Source: Epiperipatus broadwayi (taxonomy: Eukaryota > Onychophora > Udeonychophora > Euonychophora > Peripatidae). From it: a stretch of 64,000 nucleotides of DNA. The stretch lies in NCBI GenBank assembly GCA_028023455.1, contig JAQFVV010006208.1, positions 9,534,963 to 9,598,962 of the forward strand, given 5' to 3'. Below, piece after piece: positions 1 through 9,842 of this stretch (its first letter is position 1; every line of letters begins with the position of its first letter). A program made the position numbers and the translations under genes. The notes below the pieces were generated by a model. It had not been told where the DNA came from and made no database searches. It saw only the letters and a program-made list of their open reading frames with translations.

Positions 1-880
1 TTAATGAAAAGCAGATGGCAGATCAGAGATTAGACGTTAGATATTAGATTAGCCTAGATTTTTTTGAACAAGACTATATACTTTTTGTCTACCTTGCTCT
101 TTATCTTTTGGATTCATCTGACATTACATATTTGTTCACCTTTTTGGTCCGGTCAGATATCCGCAGGTAAAGTAGTGCATTAAGAGCACATGTTCCATTT
201 GTCATTTTAATCCAAATATTTTGCTTTACTTTATAGCATATTTCACCTATGACCTCATTATACTGCAGATATTTCTTTAAAACTAATTAAAAAGCTTTCA
301 GGAATATTTCTCAGTATTCTATTGTCTCTCTCCCCATCCATTATCACTTACAATTTTATTTAGCAGGGGAATTTCTATTTTTAATACATTTAAATATTTT
401 TAAAAAAGTTAAAACAACTTTTAGATTTTATAAATTAAAATGTTATATAACCTTGACCTAAATAATAATTAATGCAAAATATTAAATATTCTAAATTTAA
501 TAAATTATTTTTAGTGCGTTATATGTCATATTGGAATGTGTGTGCATGAGGCATATTTAACAAGCTTTTATATATATATATAACTAATACTATTATACGC
601 ACACAGTCCAATACTGAGGGTTTAAATTTAGGAGGGATGGAGGAGTGGGTAGAAGATGATAACACAAATATGACAGGTGAAATTAAGATTCGAATTTGAA
701 TCTTACAGTTTCATTACAGTTAACATGTTCTTTATTGTGCCTATAAAAATGGCTTTTCTGAGATGTTGTTTTATAAATTATGGTTTAAGTATTAAATGAA
801 AGATATCGTAAATGTTCATATGTTTTTCATTTTGTTTATTGGATATTGTTTAATGATATTACCATATTTTCTTTAAAATA
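1..880. other. AT-rich sequence, no gene seen
   Basis: No coding region or recognisable repeat apart from a short TA run near 571-582. Nothing here supports an exon. Confidence 0.5.
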
Positions 881-973
881 GGCAAAACTCGCCATACAGT
901 AGTCCCACTCAGTGCAAGGGAGAGTATTGGATGCCAGAAGCTTGTGCATAAAATCTCTATCTAGTGCCTACTC

Positions 974-1032
974 ATCCAATATCCCCAGACTAGTTTCTAA
1001 CTTGTGGATTTCGTCAGTGAGGAGCCTTGGAT
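974..1032 (-). ncRNA. Family B hammerhead ribozyme, copy B1
   Basis: Minus strand. The core boxes are CUGACGA (position 7 may be any base) and GAAA, with a GUC cleavage triplet. Helix I pairs CCUCA with UGGGG and, beyond an internal loop, AUCCAA with UUGGAU. Stem II is degraded: its arms no longer pair well. Folded family member, probably weak or inactive. Confidence 0.6.
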
Positions 1033-1914
1033 CTGAGAGGACTGCACCTAAATCTTAGGATATAATGCAATCATCCAGCAGCCACCTTTTATCTCTACTT
1101 AAGTATAAAACTATGATGTTAAAATTAAAAACACAATAATATTTTCAATCCAAGCTCTTTACCTTATATAGTCATATAGGTCTGAACTCAGTTCAGTATT
1201 CATACATTTTGGTGTCTTTGGTTCTTTAATAACCATAGTCACCACTATCCTATTAGGCAGGATTGGTATTAACCCACTAAACATTACATGGTCACCATTT
1301 CTTATGCTTGCTCATAACTGTTATTAAAACAGGCAAAACTCTCCACAAGTAGTACCACTTCTGCATTTTTTTTTAATTAACTCTGTCCATGTGATATTTC
1401 AGCTCTGTATATTTAAATGTAAAGACATATAGTGTGAATAATATATATTTTAAGCATATGTTCTTAAATATTTGATTATTATCAAAGAGATTAAAAGATA
1501 TGAATTATAATATTGAGCAGTAAGAAAATTTATGATGAATTAATAGAAAATCCATTTCAAAATGTTTCATCCAAAACAATTTAATTTATGAATAGTATTT
1601 TCAATGTATCTCCAGCATATTATGAATATTCTATAAGGACAAGTAGAATAGCCACATTACATTACATTATTAACAAAGAATTATCAGATTGTAATTAGTT
1701 TAATACTATAGAAAATTATATTGAATTAATAGAATAGTAAAGAGTTACTACTTAGTAAGCCAATAAACATCACATGACCACCATTTTTTATGCTTGCTTA
1801 TAACTGTTATTAAAACAGGCAAAACTTTTCATACAGTATTTCCACTCAGTGCAAGCCAGAGTAATCAATGGATGCCAGAAGGCTTGTGCATATAATCCCC
1901 ATCTAGTGTTTACT

Positions 1915-1974
1915 CATACAATATCCCCAGACTAGTTTTTGGCTTGTGACCTGCATCAGTGAGGAGGCTTGGAT
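1915..1974 (-). ncRNA. Family B hammerhead, decayed copy B2
   Basis: Minus strand. Same layout as the other B copies, but A9 is changed (CUGAUGC) and the GAAA box reads AAAA, so the catalytic G12 is lost. Expected to be inactive. Confidence 0.55.
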
Positions 1975-2436
1975 CTGAGAGCACTGCGCCTAGATCTTAG
2001 GATCTAATGCAACCCTCCAGCAGCCACTTTTTATCTCTACTGAACTACAAAACTATGAGTCTTGAAAACACAATAATATTTTCAATCCAAGCTCATAAGC
2101 TTATATAGTCATATAGGTCCGAACTCAGTTCAGTACCAATACATTTTGGTGTCTTTGGTTTTTTACTAATCATAGCCACCATTATCATATTAGGCAGGAT
2201 TGGTTTTAAGCCAATAAACATAATATGATCACCATTTCTTATGCTTGCTTATAACTGTCATTAAAACAGGCAAAACTCTCTATACAGTATTGCCATTCAG
2301 TACAAGTTTATGAGCTTGGATTGAAAATATTATTGTGTTTTCAATTTAAGACTCATAGTTTTGTAGTTAAGTAGAGATAAAAGGTGGCTGATGGAGGGTT
2401 GCATTAGATCCTAAGATCTAGGTGCAGTGCTCTCAA

Positions 2437-2495
2437 ATCCAAGGCTCCTCACTGATGAAGGCCACAAGCCAGAAACTAGTCTGGGAATATTGGAT
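2437..2495 (+). ncRNA. Family B hammerhead ribozyme, copy B3
   Basis: Plus strand, 59 nt. CUGAUGA and GAAA boxes are intact and the cleavage triplet is GUC. Stem II is GGC/GCC closing a CACAA loop, flanked by an A-A mismatch at 10.1-11.1. Stem III is only 2 bp (AC/GU) with loop UA. Helix I is CCUCA against UGGGA (last pair broken), an internal loop, then AUCCAA/UUGGAU. The fold is clear; activity is uncertain because of the 10.1-11.1 mismatch. Confidence 0.65.
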
Positions 2496-3313
2496 GAGTA
2501 GGCATTAGATGGGGATTTTATGCACCAGCCTTCTGGCATCCATTGATTACTCTGGCTTGCACTGAGTAGCAATACTATATGGAGAGTTTTGCCTGTTTTA
2601 ATAATACTTAGTAGTAGTTATATTTTTGAATGTGATAGTGTAAGAAAAATGTCAATGAAATACAAACCGAACCTAAAATTTGCTGATATAGAAATAAAAT
2701 TGATATATCAAATGAGGTCAGTAAATTTTTATTACTATAAACTTGTATAGGAAATATATTAAATGTTTCAACAATCTATGCCATTTAAATATCTTCTATG
2801 TAATAAATATTGTGATTATGGTTATATTAAATTAATATTATTTTGTGTTATATTAAAAACAGTTTCATTTAAAAAATATATCTGGAAAACTCTTTATCAT
2901 TGATGATTTCGAAATAAATTTCCTGCATATGAATGATCATGGGAAAAAAGTAGAAAAATAATAAGTAAAGATTAAGCTAGGTAAAGAAAGAAACAATATG
3001 AAAAAAAAAAAAGAAAACCATTTAGGTTTATTGTCATATTCTTTAATGTTAGTAGAATTATGACATTTTTTTATGATATACCTTGCTTACCCAGAGCATA
3101 AGGATATATTGAGAAAAGATTGGATTTGAACTCAGTCTTATTTATCTATGTTTTGGAAAAATTCAGTGGTATCCAATAAAAAAAATAAATGAAATAAATC
3201 TTTTCTTAAGGTATGTTTTTCTTTAGATTCATTTCCTAATGAATCTTTGAATTTCTTTACCAACACAATATTGATACAAAGCATTGAAAATATACTTAGG
3301 ACAATAAATTTTA

Positions 3314-3604
3314 CTAAATTTAAACTAAACTCTCCATACAGTTGCGCCACTCAGTGCAAGTCAGAGTAATCAATGGATGCAAGAAGGTTTGTATATAAAC
3401 TCCCTACCTAGTGCCTGTGACTTTCATCAGTGAGGAATTTTGGATCTGAAAGCACTGCACCTAGATATTAGAAGCTAATGCAACCCTCCACTGATTACTC
3501 TGGCTTGCACTAAGTGATGCTACTGTATGGAGAGTTTAGCCTCTATGTTAATAGCTTGTGTAAGTATAAAGAATGGTGATCATGTGATGATCTAAATTTA
3601 AACT
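3314..3604. mobile_element. Family B inverted-twin insertion with 13-bp TSD
   Basis: Direct repeats CTAAATTTAAACT at 3314-3326 and 3592-3604 flank a 265-bp insertion. Its left arm reads in family B plus orientation (from CTCTCCATACAG) and its right arm in the opposite orientation (ending with a mirrored GAGAGTTTAGCC and the GGTGATCATGTGATG tail). The segment with the second half of the ribozyme (GAAA box and cleavage site) is deleted, so no hammerhead can form. Confidence 0.75.
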
Positions 3605-3870
3605 CTGACTTACTTGGCAATCTTAAGTTTGATTTAGGTTTCTATAAATTATAAATACGCAGATACACACAAATGTAAAGATATGTTTGTTCAAAAAAAT
3701 AAAAAGTTTATTTTTGATTGAGTTTTAAAATATTTTATTTCAGCTAAATAAATTTATATGAAAAGTTATTTGTTAGACAGAAAATTGAATCATTTTCTTT
3801 AGTGAAAAAAAAAGTTATTCTGAAAAAAGATCTAATTAATTATGTTTGATAACATCTGATTAATACAAAC

Positions 3871-4074
3871 TACTTTATAATAATATTTTCTGACACTTTT
3901 TTTTTTAATATGTCAAATGTGTTGTCATTGGAGGCAAACCCGGGCCAGTTGCTTGGAAGGCCTAACAGTTAGTATAGCTGCCTTCCAAGCAGTTGGCCCG
4001 GGTTCGCTTCCCAGTCAACGCATTTGACATTTGAAAAAAAAAAAAGTGTTCGAAAATACTTTATAATAATATTT
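3871..4074. mobile_element. tRNA-Gly SINE head-to-head twin with 18-bp TSD
   Basis: TACTTTATAATAATATTT occurs at 3871-3888 and again at 4057-4074. Between them lie two copies of a tRNA-Gly(UCC)-derived sequence in opposite orientation. The right copy (about 3961-4022, plus) keeps the anticodon arm with CTTCCAA and a B box like GGGTTCGCTTCCC. The left copy (about 3920-3960, minus) is its 3' half only. Each arm ends outward in an A tract (T run at left, A run at right), so 5' sides face each other. The arms could fold into a long hairpin. Confidence 0.8.
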
Positions 4075-4299
4075 AAGTAAATTCCTTGGAAACTGATATT
4101 TTTATCTTGAGATATGACAAAGCTTTGTTTGATGTTTTTGGCTTTAAAATTGTAGCAAAAATGGTTAAGGAGTTAGAACTAAATTGCTAGTTAGAACTAA
4201 ATTGCTTTAATGGCATTCAAAATATATTTTGAATCTAAAGGTATTTTTATAAAAAAATGTTGCTTTAATTAAAAATAATTACTGGCTTATCTTGATAAA

Positions 4300-5040
4300 A
4301 AAAAAAAAAAAAATTGAAAAGAGGAACTGTATAAATAACCAGCCTCGGGAAATCAATTTCTGTTTTCTCTCTCTTCCTGCTCTTCAAGAAGAGTTGCTGG
4401 CACTGATGAAGCATGTACTTTAACGAACTCTTCCAAGCCATTAAAGCAACAACTATGCATTGCTAAAGCCATTAAATAACTTTTTCCCCAAGGTAAATCC
4501 TGCAATCAGGATACTCCAGCTCTGTCAAATGAACTAATGTCAATGTAGTGCCAAACACACATATGTGAATAACATTGCATCCTACAATTAATGTGCTTTT
4601 CAACAGTGAAGCTTGATCAAATTTAATATAAACTATACTCGGAAATGTAAAAATCTGATTGTGACTAAATATTTGTCAAACTATCAACAGTATATTTTAT
4701 TAGTGAACTTCAAAGGAGCTTTTCTTCATCATTTCAAAAATTAAAACATTTCCATAAATTTAATCCTAGTTTCTTACAGAAACAACCTCTTCCCAGCTGT
4801 ATATAGATTTCAGATAATAATTTTGCTTAAGATTATGAAGAATAATAACTTAATTAACTCAAAGATTCTTTCATTACCATAAACCATTCATAATTATAAG
4901 TACTTGTAAATTCATAATATTATAAATATTCTTACACGTGTAATTTATTATTTAGTTTATTCAGTTTGCATACTTATTTTATTGTATTATTTCAATGTTA
5001 TCTTTTTAAATTTTAGTTATGCTTTATAGTATGTAATTTA
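4300..5040. other. AT-rich sequence, no gene seen
   Basis: No recognised repeat or open frame. It ends at a microsatellite. Confidence 0.45.
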
Positions 5041-5058
5041 GTAGTAGAATTTAATTTG

Positions 5059-5059
<1 letters not shown>

Positions 5060-5105
<46 letters not shown>
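5060..5105. repeat. (CA)n(TA)n microsatellite
   Basis: An alternating CA run is followed directly by a TA run. Confidence 0.95.
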
Positions 5106-5111
<6 letters not shown>

Positions 5112-5305
5112 GTGCCCTGAATATTTAAAATTGATATATGTATATAACTACTCTTCTTTTAAAAGTTAATTGTAAATAAAAGATAAATATTAAATCAGTC
5201 TTTTTCCTAAGATTAAGGTTAGAGAGGTCCCTCTATAATCAAAAACTGCATTGTTTGGCTATTATACAAATGTATAAGCACTGATTGTATATATGTGTGG
5301 AGTTG

Positions 5306-5363
5306 GTAATCTGAACCAACTGGTGAGTGCTGGTTTAGCACGAAATACATAATTGGTGATTAT
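5306..5363 (+). ncRNA. Family A hammerhead, copy A1 (A6 to G)
   Basis: Stem II is GUGCU/AGCAC with loop GGUUU, followed by GAAA. The first box reads CUGGUGA, so A6 is replaced. Helix I (ACCAA/UUGGU) is intact. Stem III has lost a base. Probably inactive. Confidence 0.65.
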
Positions 5364-5781
5364 TTATATTTTCAACATGTGTGTGATCAGATGGATCAGC
5401 AATATGAGATGGCATGGAAAGTTAAGGGTTGTGTGAAAGTCTGAGTTCGAATCTTATATACATTATATATATATATATATGGAGGTTTAAGCCTTTATAG
5501 TGTATTAATTTACATATTGTAACATAGTGCATCAAAGATCTGCCCATCCCTCATATAATTATTCTCCTATACATGAGGGGTCAGAATGACTAAATGTCAA
5601 CATGGGTAGGATGACAACCTTGGTGCTAATATGGACATTGAACATTCCATCATCAGATTTTCAATAAAATGGAAGGCTGAAGAGTTGTGAGTTGGAATAG
5701 TTTGAAGCCTGTCTATTAAAGTATGAAGATTGGCTATCTTAATATAAAGCTGAGCACTGATTGTATATATGTGTGGAGGTG

Positions 5782-5840
5782 GTAATCTGGACCAATTGAT
5801 GAGTGCTGGTTTAGCATGAAATATGTATATTGGTGATTAT
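5782..5840 (+). ncRNA. Family A hammerhead, copy A2 (C3 to U)
   Basis: 59 nt, same layout as A1. The core box is UUGAUGA, so the conserved C3 is lost. GAAA and stem III (AUA/UAU, loop UG) remain. Probably inactive. Confidence 0.65.
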
Positions 5841-6608
5841 TTAAAATTTTAACATGTGTGTGATCAGGTGGGTCAGCAATATGAGATGGCATGGAGAGTA
5901 AGGGTCGTGTGAAAGTCTGAGTTTGAATTCCACATACATCACTTATATATATGCAGGTTTAAGCCTGTATAGTGTACAAATGTTTAAGATGCATGTGAAA
6001 AAGGTTAAAACCTTTTTCTTTCTAATTACAGACTTGCTGTGCACTTGAAAATAATCAGAACCTCATATTAGTTTTTTCTATTTTCATTAAGATATAATAT
6101 TAAAATCATGGTAAATTGCAAGATTTCATGTAAGCTAATTTAAGGAAATAATAGATTTAAATGTGAAGAGAGTAATATTTTCAAGCTCCCAAACAAGATG
6201 CTTCTGATTGACCTATGCAAATAAGAATTTAGATTAAAGATAACATGGCCGCTCTTATTTTTATAAAGTTCATATCTTGTGTTAAGGTTTAATAGGTCCC
6301 TCTATAATCAAAAACTACATTGTTTGGCTATTATACAAATGCTTAAGGCACATGAGAAAAAGGTTAAAGGCTTTCTCTTTCTAATTTGTTCTTTTGTTAT
6401 TGTTTTTTTTTAGTTTCAATAATAATTTATTATTTGTAATGTATACAGTGATGTGTAATCATACAATTGGGGTTTACATTGTTGTTCTAACTATCTTGTT
6501 ATTTCCATTTGGGTTCTGATGAGTCTATGTTGTCCAATATGGTGTGAACATTAGATCTTTCACATATTTGTTATCTGATTGTTAGCCCCCCCCCCTTTTG
6601 CCTTGTTG

Positions 6609-9600
6609 TTAGTTTGGCATATTGTATAATGTCCAAGTGTCCTCAAATGTTTTTGACAATGCCAGGAGTTGGTCTCTCTTCTGGATTTTAATCATTGTTT
6701 TGGAAAAAACCTGTTTTATAGTAGGTTGTGGGTGTTCCATGATTAGTTTACAACGTGTAACCCATATGGCATAGTTCAAAAATATTGAGAGACATATTAT
6801 TGGATAGGTTTTAGTATTGATACTATCTTTCAGAGATGAGATCAGTTGGAAATCTATCTTGGTGTTGGAGAGTATGATTTCTCGGATCACTCTGAATCCC
6901 ATACATTGTGAGAAAAGGTGTTCCAATGTCTCATCGCCGTTCATGCAAATGCTGCAAGTAGGGTCTATGTTGTGACCACATTTGTAAAAGAGGAAGTGAT
7001 TAGTAGGTAGTCCATTAATGTTGTATTTAATGAGGAAGTCTAGGTATTTGGCCTCTAGACTCCATCTTTTAAAGTTGGATACCAGTTTCTGATTATTGTA
7101 ATAAAATGTGTTGATTATAGGATGTAAGATTGGATGGAGGATTGTGTATGCTTGCCATAATGATATTTTAGAATTGAATGTGGAGTCATTTATTGGGCAG
7201 TGCTGTTTGATAAGACTTGTGTTTCTAGTGATCCATGTTTGTCTGTCTGGTGGGGGTCGGTCAGTGGGTGTTACCTTTTGAAGCAAAGCTTTTTGGAGAA
7301 TTGTGTTAAAACCATATGATGCTACCAAGTTGTGTATGACATTGTGGGTTTTTTGGTAAATCAATGCCTGAATGGAGTGGAGAGCAAGACCATTTAGCTT
7401 TCTTGGTCGCTGAGTGCCTTTGAGGCTGATCGCGACCGTTTTACCTTTCCAGAAAAGCCTTGAGCACAAGCCATTTATTTTATTTATGAAGCTTTTGTTG
7501 CATTTGATAAATGGAAGAAAGTATGCTATTTTTGGCATCACATTCATGTTAATTAGTGCTACCTTGCCAGGGAGGGAAAGGTAGACTTGTGACAAGGAAG
7601 TGATGAATTTGTTTGTTGTTTCTAGGATGTTATCCTGAATCTCTTTGGTCATTGCTGTGGTAGATTTGAATATGGAAAACCCAAGATATCTCTGTGGCTT
7701 GGCAGAGAAGAGGGTGTTGATTTTCCTTCCTGAAACAATTTGCCAGGAGGCAGACTTGCTGGGGTTGAATTGCAGCCTGTATTTCTCAGTATAGCGGCTT
7801 AATATTGTTTGTAGCAAAGGAATATGTTTTCTTGATGGTAGGATGATCATTACATCATCCATGTAGGCAAACATGTTGAATTCTCTGCTTAAATTGGGTA
7901 TAAAAAGACCTGGTAGATTTTTTTCCAAATCCATCAGGAGAGGATTTATATATGCGATGAAGCATAGGGCACTGAGGGGGGAACCCTGAGGGAGAGCTTG
8001 TGTCGGTTTAAATCCGGAGGTGATGTTACCATCCATAGTGATAAAAATTTCCCTGTTGTATAGTAAATTGCTTATGATCTGGACAGCAGCTGCAGGAACA
8101 TCATACTCGGCCAAAATATTTAAGAGTATGTCTATATGTACCGAGTCAAAGGCTGTAGCAATGTCCAGTTGAATAGCTATCGGCCCTGACTTCCGGTGGA
8201 TTCTGACATAATCAATGATGGAGATTATGTTGCCCATTGCATGTGCAGTAGAGGATCCCTTCTTGGCATATTGGTTGTTAGATATGTGCTTTAAGACATT
8301 TGGTTGGATGAGGTCTTTGATCATGGACTCTACAATTTTAATTAGCAGGGGTGTCATGGAAATAGGTCTGATGTTTGAGAGATCCATAACCTGATTTTTT
8401 TTTATAAATGGAACTAGCGCCACTGGGTAAAGGTTAGGTATCACTCTATTACCAGTTGCTAGGTAATCCACCATCTTCTTCATTATGGGAATTGCAAATT
8501 GATTGAGGTGTAGGATTAGGAATCTGGGAATCCCATGTAATCCAGGATGTACACCATCTGGAAGGGAAGATATTTTCTGTTGGAGTAGGTTTTCTGTGAT
8601 CCCATGTGGTGCCTGTGGATCAACTTCAGACCAGGATTGTGTGCCATTGAAGATTGCGGTTTGCATTCTTTGCCGGAAGTGTTCTTTTATTGTGTTCATC
8701 ATAGGTGTTCCCAGTAAGGTTTTCCCATCTGCAATGATGGAGGTGGAAGTGGTTTTGTTATTTTTCCCTCCAAGTGCCCATCTCAAGTAGCCTTTTGTCC
8801 AGTGGTGTTGTTGTGATAAATAGCATTTGGCTCTCCTAATGGATAGGTATTCCGCCAGGGATTTTTGTCTTGATCGGTATAGGTTTTTAAGACTATATAT
8901 ATCTTGTGTTTCGATAGGTTGATTTCGGAGCATCTGAAGCTCATTCTCTATTTGTAGAAGATCTCTGAAGAGGCCATTAGGGCCTTTGGCTTTCATGGTA
9001 TGGTGTTTTAATATTGTCTGTAGGATGCCTATAAATGAAAACCAGGCTTCTTCAGCTGGTCTTGAAAGGATGTTGATTTTGTGAAAATATATATAAGATT
9101 CGGACACTATGGCCTCTGTCATGTTTGATTTTGTTACCATCCGCATGGTTTTGTGAAGAGCCTCTGGGGTTGGGAGGCCAGCCATGGTTTCAAGAGTAAC
9201 TACAAGGGCCATATGGTCCGAAAACGAAACCGGTAAAAGTTTTGCATTTAGATGAAAATGTAAATCTGGTGAATAATATAATAGGTCTATTAGGGTTTGG
9301 TGGGATTTGGTGTAAAAGGAGTAGGATCCAGGAGGAAGGAATCCTTCCCCACACATCAAGTTTCTATTTATCAGTGGAAGAAATTTTAAGTTAAAGCGAC
9401 CATATGTGGTGTTAAAATCTCCCAATATAAGTAAAGAGCCTGATTTGTTGCTAAGGATAGCATTTAAAATCTGAATGATTTTGTGATAGATAGTAGGATT
9501 GTTTGAAGTGTATATATAAGCTAGATTTATGCTGTAGCCCCAATAGTCTATTTCTAATAAGATTAAGTTGTTATCCAAATAGAGTATACAGAATTTGTTT

Positions 9601-9842
9601 GGAGGAAATTTTTTGTTAATTAATACTCCAACCCCTCCAGCTGCTGAATGTCCAACTGAAAATTTAGTGAAGCCCATAGTGGCAATTAATGTTTCTATTT
9701 TAGTGTCAGTGTTATTATGGAATTTGGTTTCCCCCATTAGAAGGATGTGGGGAGAGTTAATGCTTATCCAATTTCTAATTGCGTGAGCACGGGCCAATGA
9801 GTTGAGGCCATGGACATTAATCCCTGCAATTTTATAGTTCAT
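6609..9842 (-). CDS. LINE ORF2: APE endonuclease / reverse transcriptase
   Basis: An uninterrupted 1077-aa frame if started at the ATG at 9842. The frame stays open to 10022, but that upstream 60-residue part overlaps ORF1 and does not look like endonuclease. Residues 1-215 form an apurinic-type endonuclease with N9, E38 in GETK, GDFN at 141-144 and the terminal SDH at 208-210. Residues about 470-760 form the reverse transcriptase: QLDIATAFDSV (558-568), PQGSPLS (618-624), catalytic YMDD (660-663) and YLG (719-721). Near residue 965 a CxxC-x8-H-x4-C zinc-knuckle-like motif is typical of this LINE group. The enzyme would nick the target and copy its own RNA at the nick. YMDD instead of the usual YADD/FADD is odd. 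No stop or frameshift is seen, so the copy is probably young. Confidence 0.9.
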   Translation of the reverse strand: MNYKIAGINVHGLNSLARAHAIRNWISINSPHILLMGETKFHNNTDTKIETLIATMGFTKFSVGHSAAGGVGVLINKKFPPNKFCILYLDNNLILLEIDYWGYSINLAYIYTSNNPTIYHKIIQILNAILSNKSGSLLILGDFNTTYGRFNLKFLPLINRNLMCGEGFLPPGSYSFYTKSHQTLIDLLYYSPDLHFHLNAKLLPVSFSDHMALVVTLETMAGLPTPEALHKTMRMVTKSNMTEAIVSESYIYFHKINILSRPAEEAWFSFIGILQTILKHHTMKAKGPNGLFRDLLQIENELQMLRNQPIETQDIYSLKNLYRSRQKSLAEYLSIRRAKCYLSQQHHWTKGYLRWALGGKNNKTTSTSIIADGKTLLGTPMMNTIKEHFRQRMQTAIFNGTQSWSEVDPQAPHGITENLLQQKISSLPDGVHPGLHGIPRFLILHLNQFAIPIMKKMVDYLATGNRVIPNLYPVALVPFIKKNQVMDLSNIRPISMTPLLIKIVESMIKDLIQPNVLKHISNNQYAKKGSSTAHAMGNIISIIDYVRIHRKSGPIAIQLDIATAFDSVHIDILLNILAEYDVPAAAVQIISNLLYNREIFITMDGNITSGFKPTQALPQGSPLSALCFIAYINPLLMDLEKNLPGLFIPNLSREFNMFAYMDDVMIILPSRKHIPLLQTILSRYTEKYRLQFNPSKSASWQIVSGRKINTLFSAKPQRYLGFSIFKSTTAMTKEIQDNILETTNKFITSLSQVYLSLPGKVALINMNVMPKIAYFLPFIKCNKSFINKINGLCSRLFWKGKTVAISLKGTQRPRKLNGLALHSIQALIYQKTHNVIHNLVASYGFNTILQKALLQKVTPTDRPPPDRQTWITRNTSLIKQHCPINDSTFNSKISLWQAYTILHPILHPIINTFYYNNQKLVSNFKRWSLEAKYLDFLIKYNINGLPTNHFLFYKCGHNIDPTCSICMNGDETLEHLFSQCMGFRVIREIILSNTKIDFQLISSLKDSINTKTYPIICLSIFLNYAIWVTRCKLIMEHPQPTIKQVFSKTMIKIQKRDQLLALSKTFEDTWTLYNMPN

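Larger units (their letters stand above)
885..2625. repeat. Family B ribozyme-bearing repeat cluster
   Basis: At least three partial units of one family lie here. Two run on the plus strand (starts near 889 and 1816, with truncated unit starts near 1332 and 2268) and one is inverted (about 2310-2610). Shared landmarks are a leading block of the type ACAGGCAAAACTCTCC, a block CAGTGCAAGCCAGAG, and a central hammerhead-like segment read on the opposite strand. Unit spacing is about 440-450 bp. The stretch about 1362-1735 looks like unrelated AT-rich sequence splitting one unit. There is no coding potential. The inverted arrangement of the last arm recurs in other B copies in this window. Confidence 0.75.
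5265..5988 (+). mobile_element. Family A tandem dimer inserted in family F, 14-bp TSD
   Basis: TACAAATGTATAAG (5265-5278) and TACAAATGTTTAAG (5975-5988) are near-identical direct repeats flanking a 696-bp head-to-tail array of family A. It starts with CACTGATTGTATATATG, the same unit start seen at 24599 and at unit boundaries elsewhere. Two ribozyme motifs lie about 477 bp apart. A tRNA-like B box (GAGTTCGAATCTT near 5440) follows the first ribozyme. Confidence 0.75.
5225..6404. repeat. Family F tandem units, interrupted
   Basis: The block AGGTCCCTCTATAATC plus its following text occurs at about 5225 and again at about 6292. With the family A insertion (5279-5974) removed, the spacing is about 370 bp, so this is a tandem dimer of family F. 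Related text occurs in two tandem copies at 54975-55532 (other orientation), with a similar spacing of about 363 bp. No hammerhead boxes were found in F. The right edge abuts the LINE poly(A) end. Confidence 0.6.

Noticed and set aside
8503-9786. Plus-strand open frames inside the LINE
   Set aside because: Shadow frames of the intact ORF2 on the minus strand.
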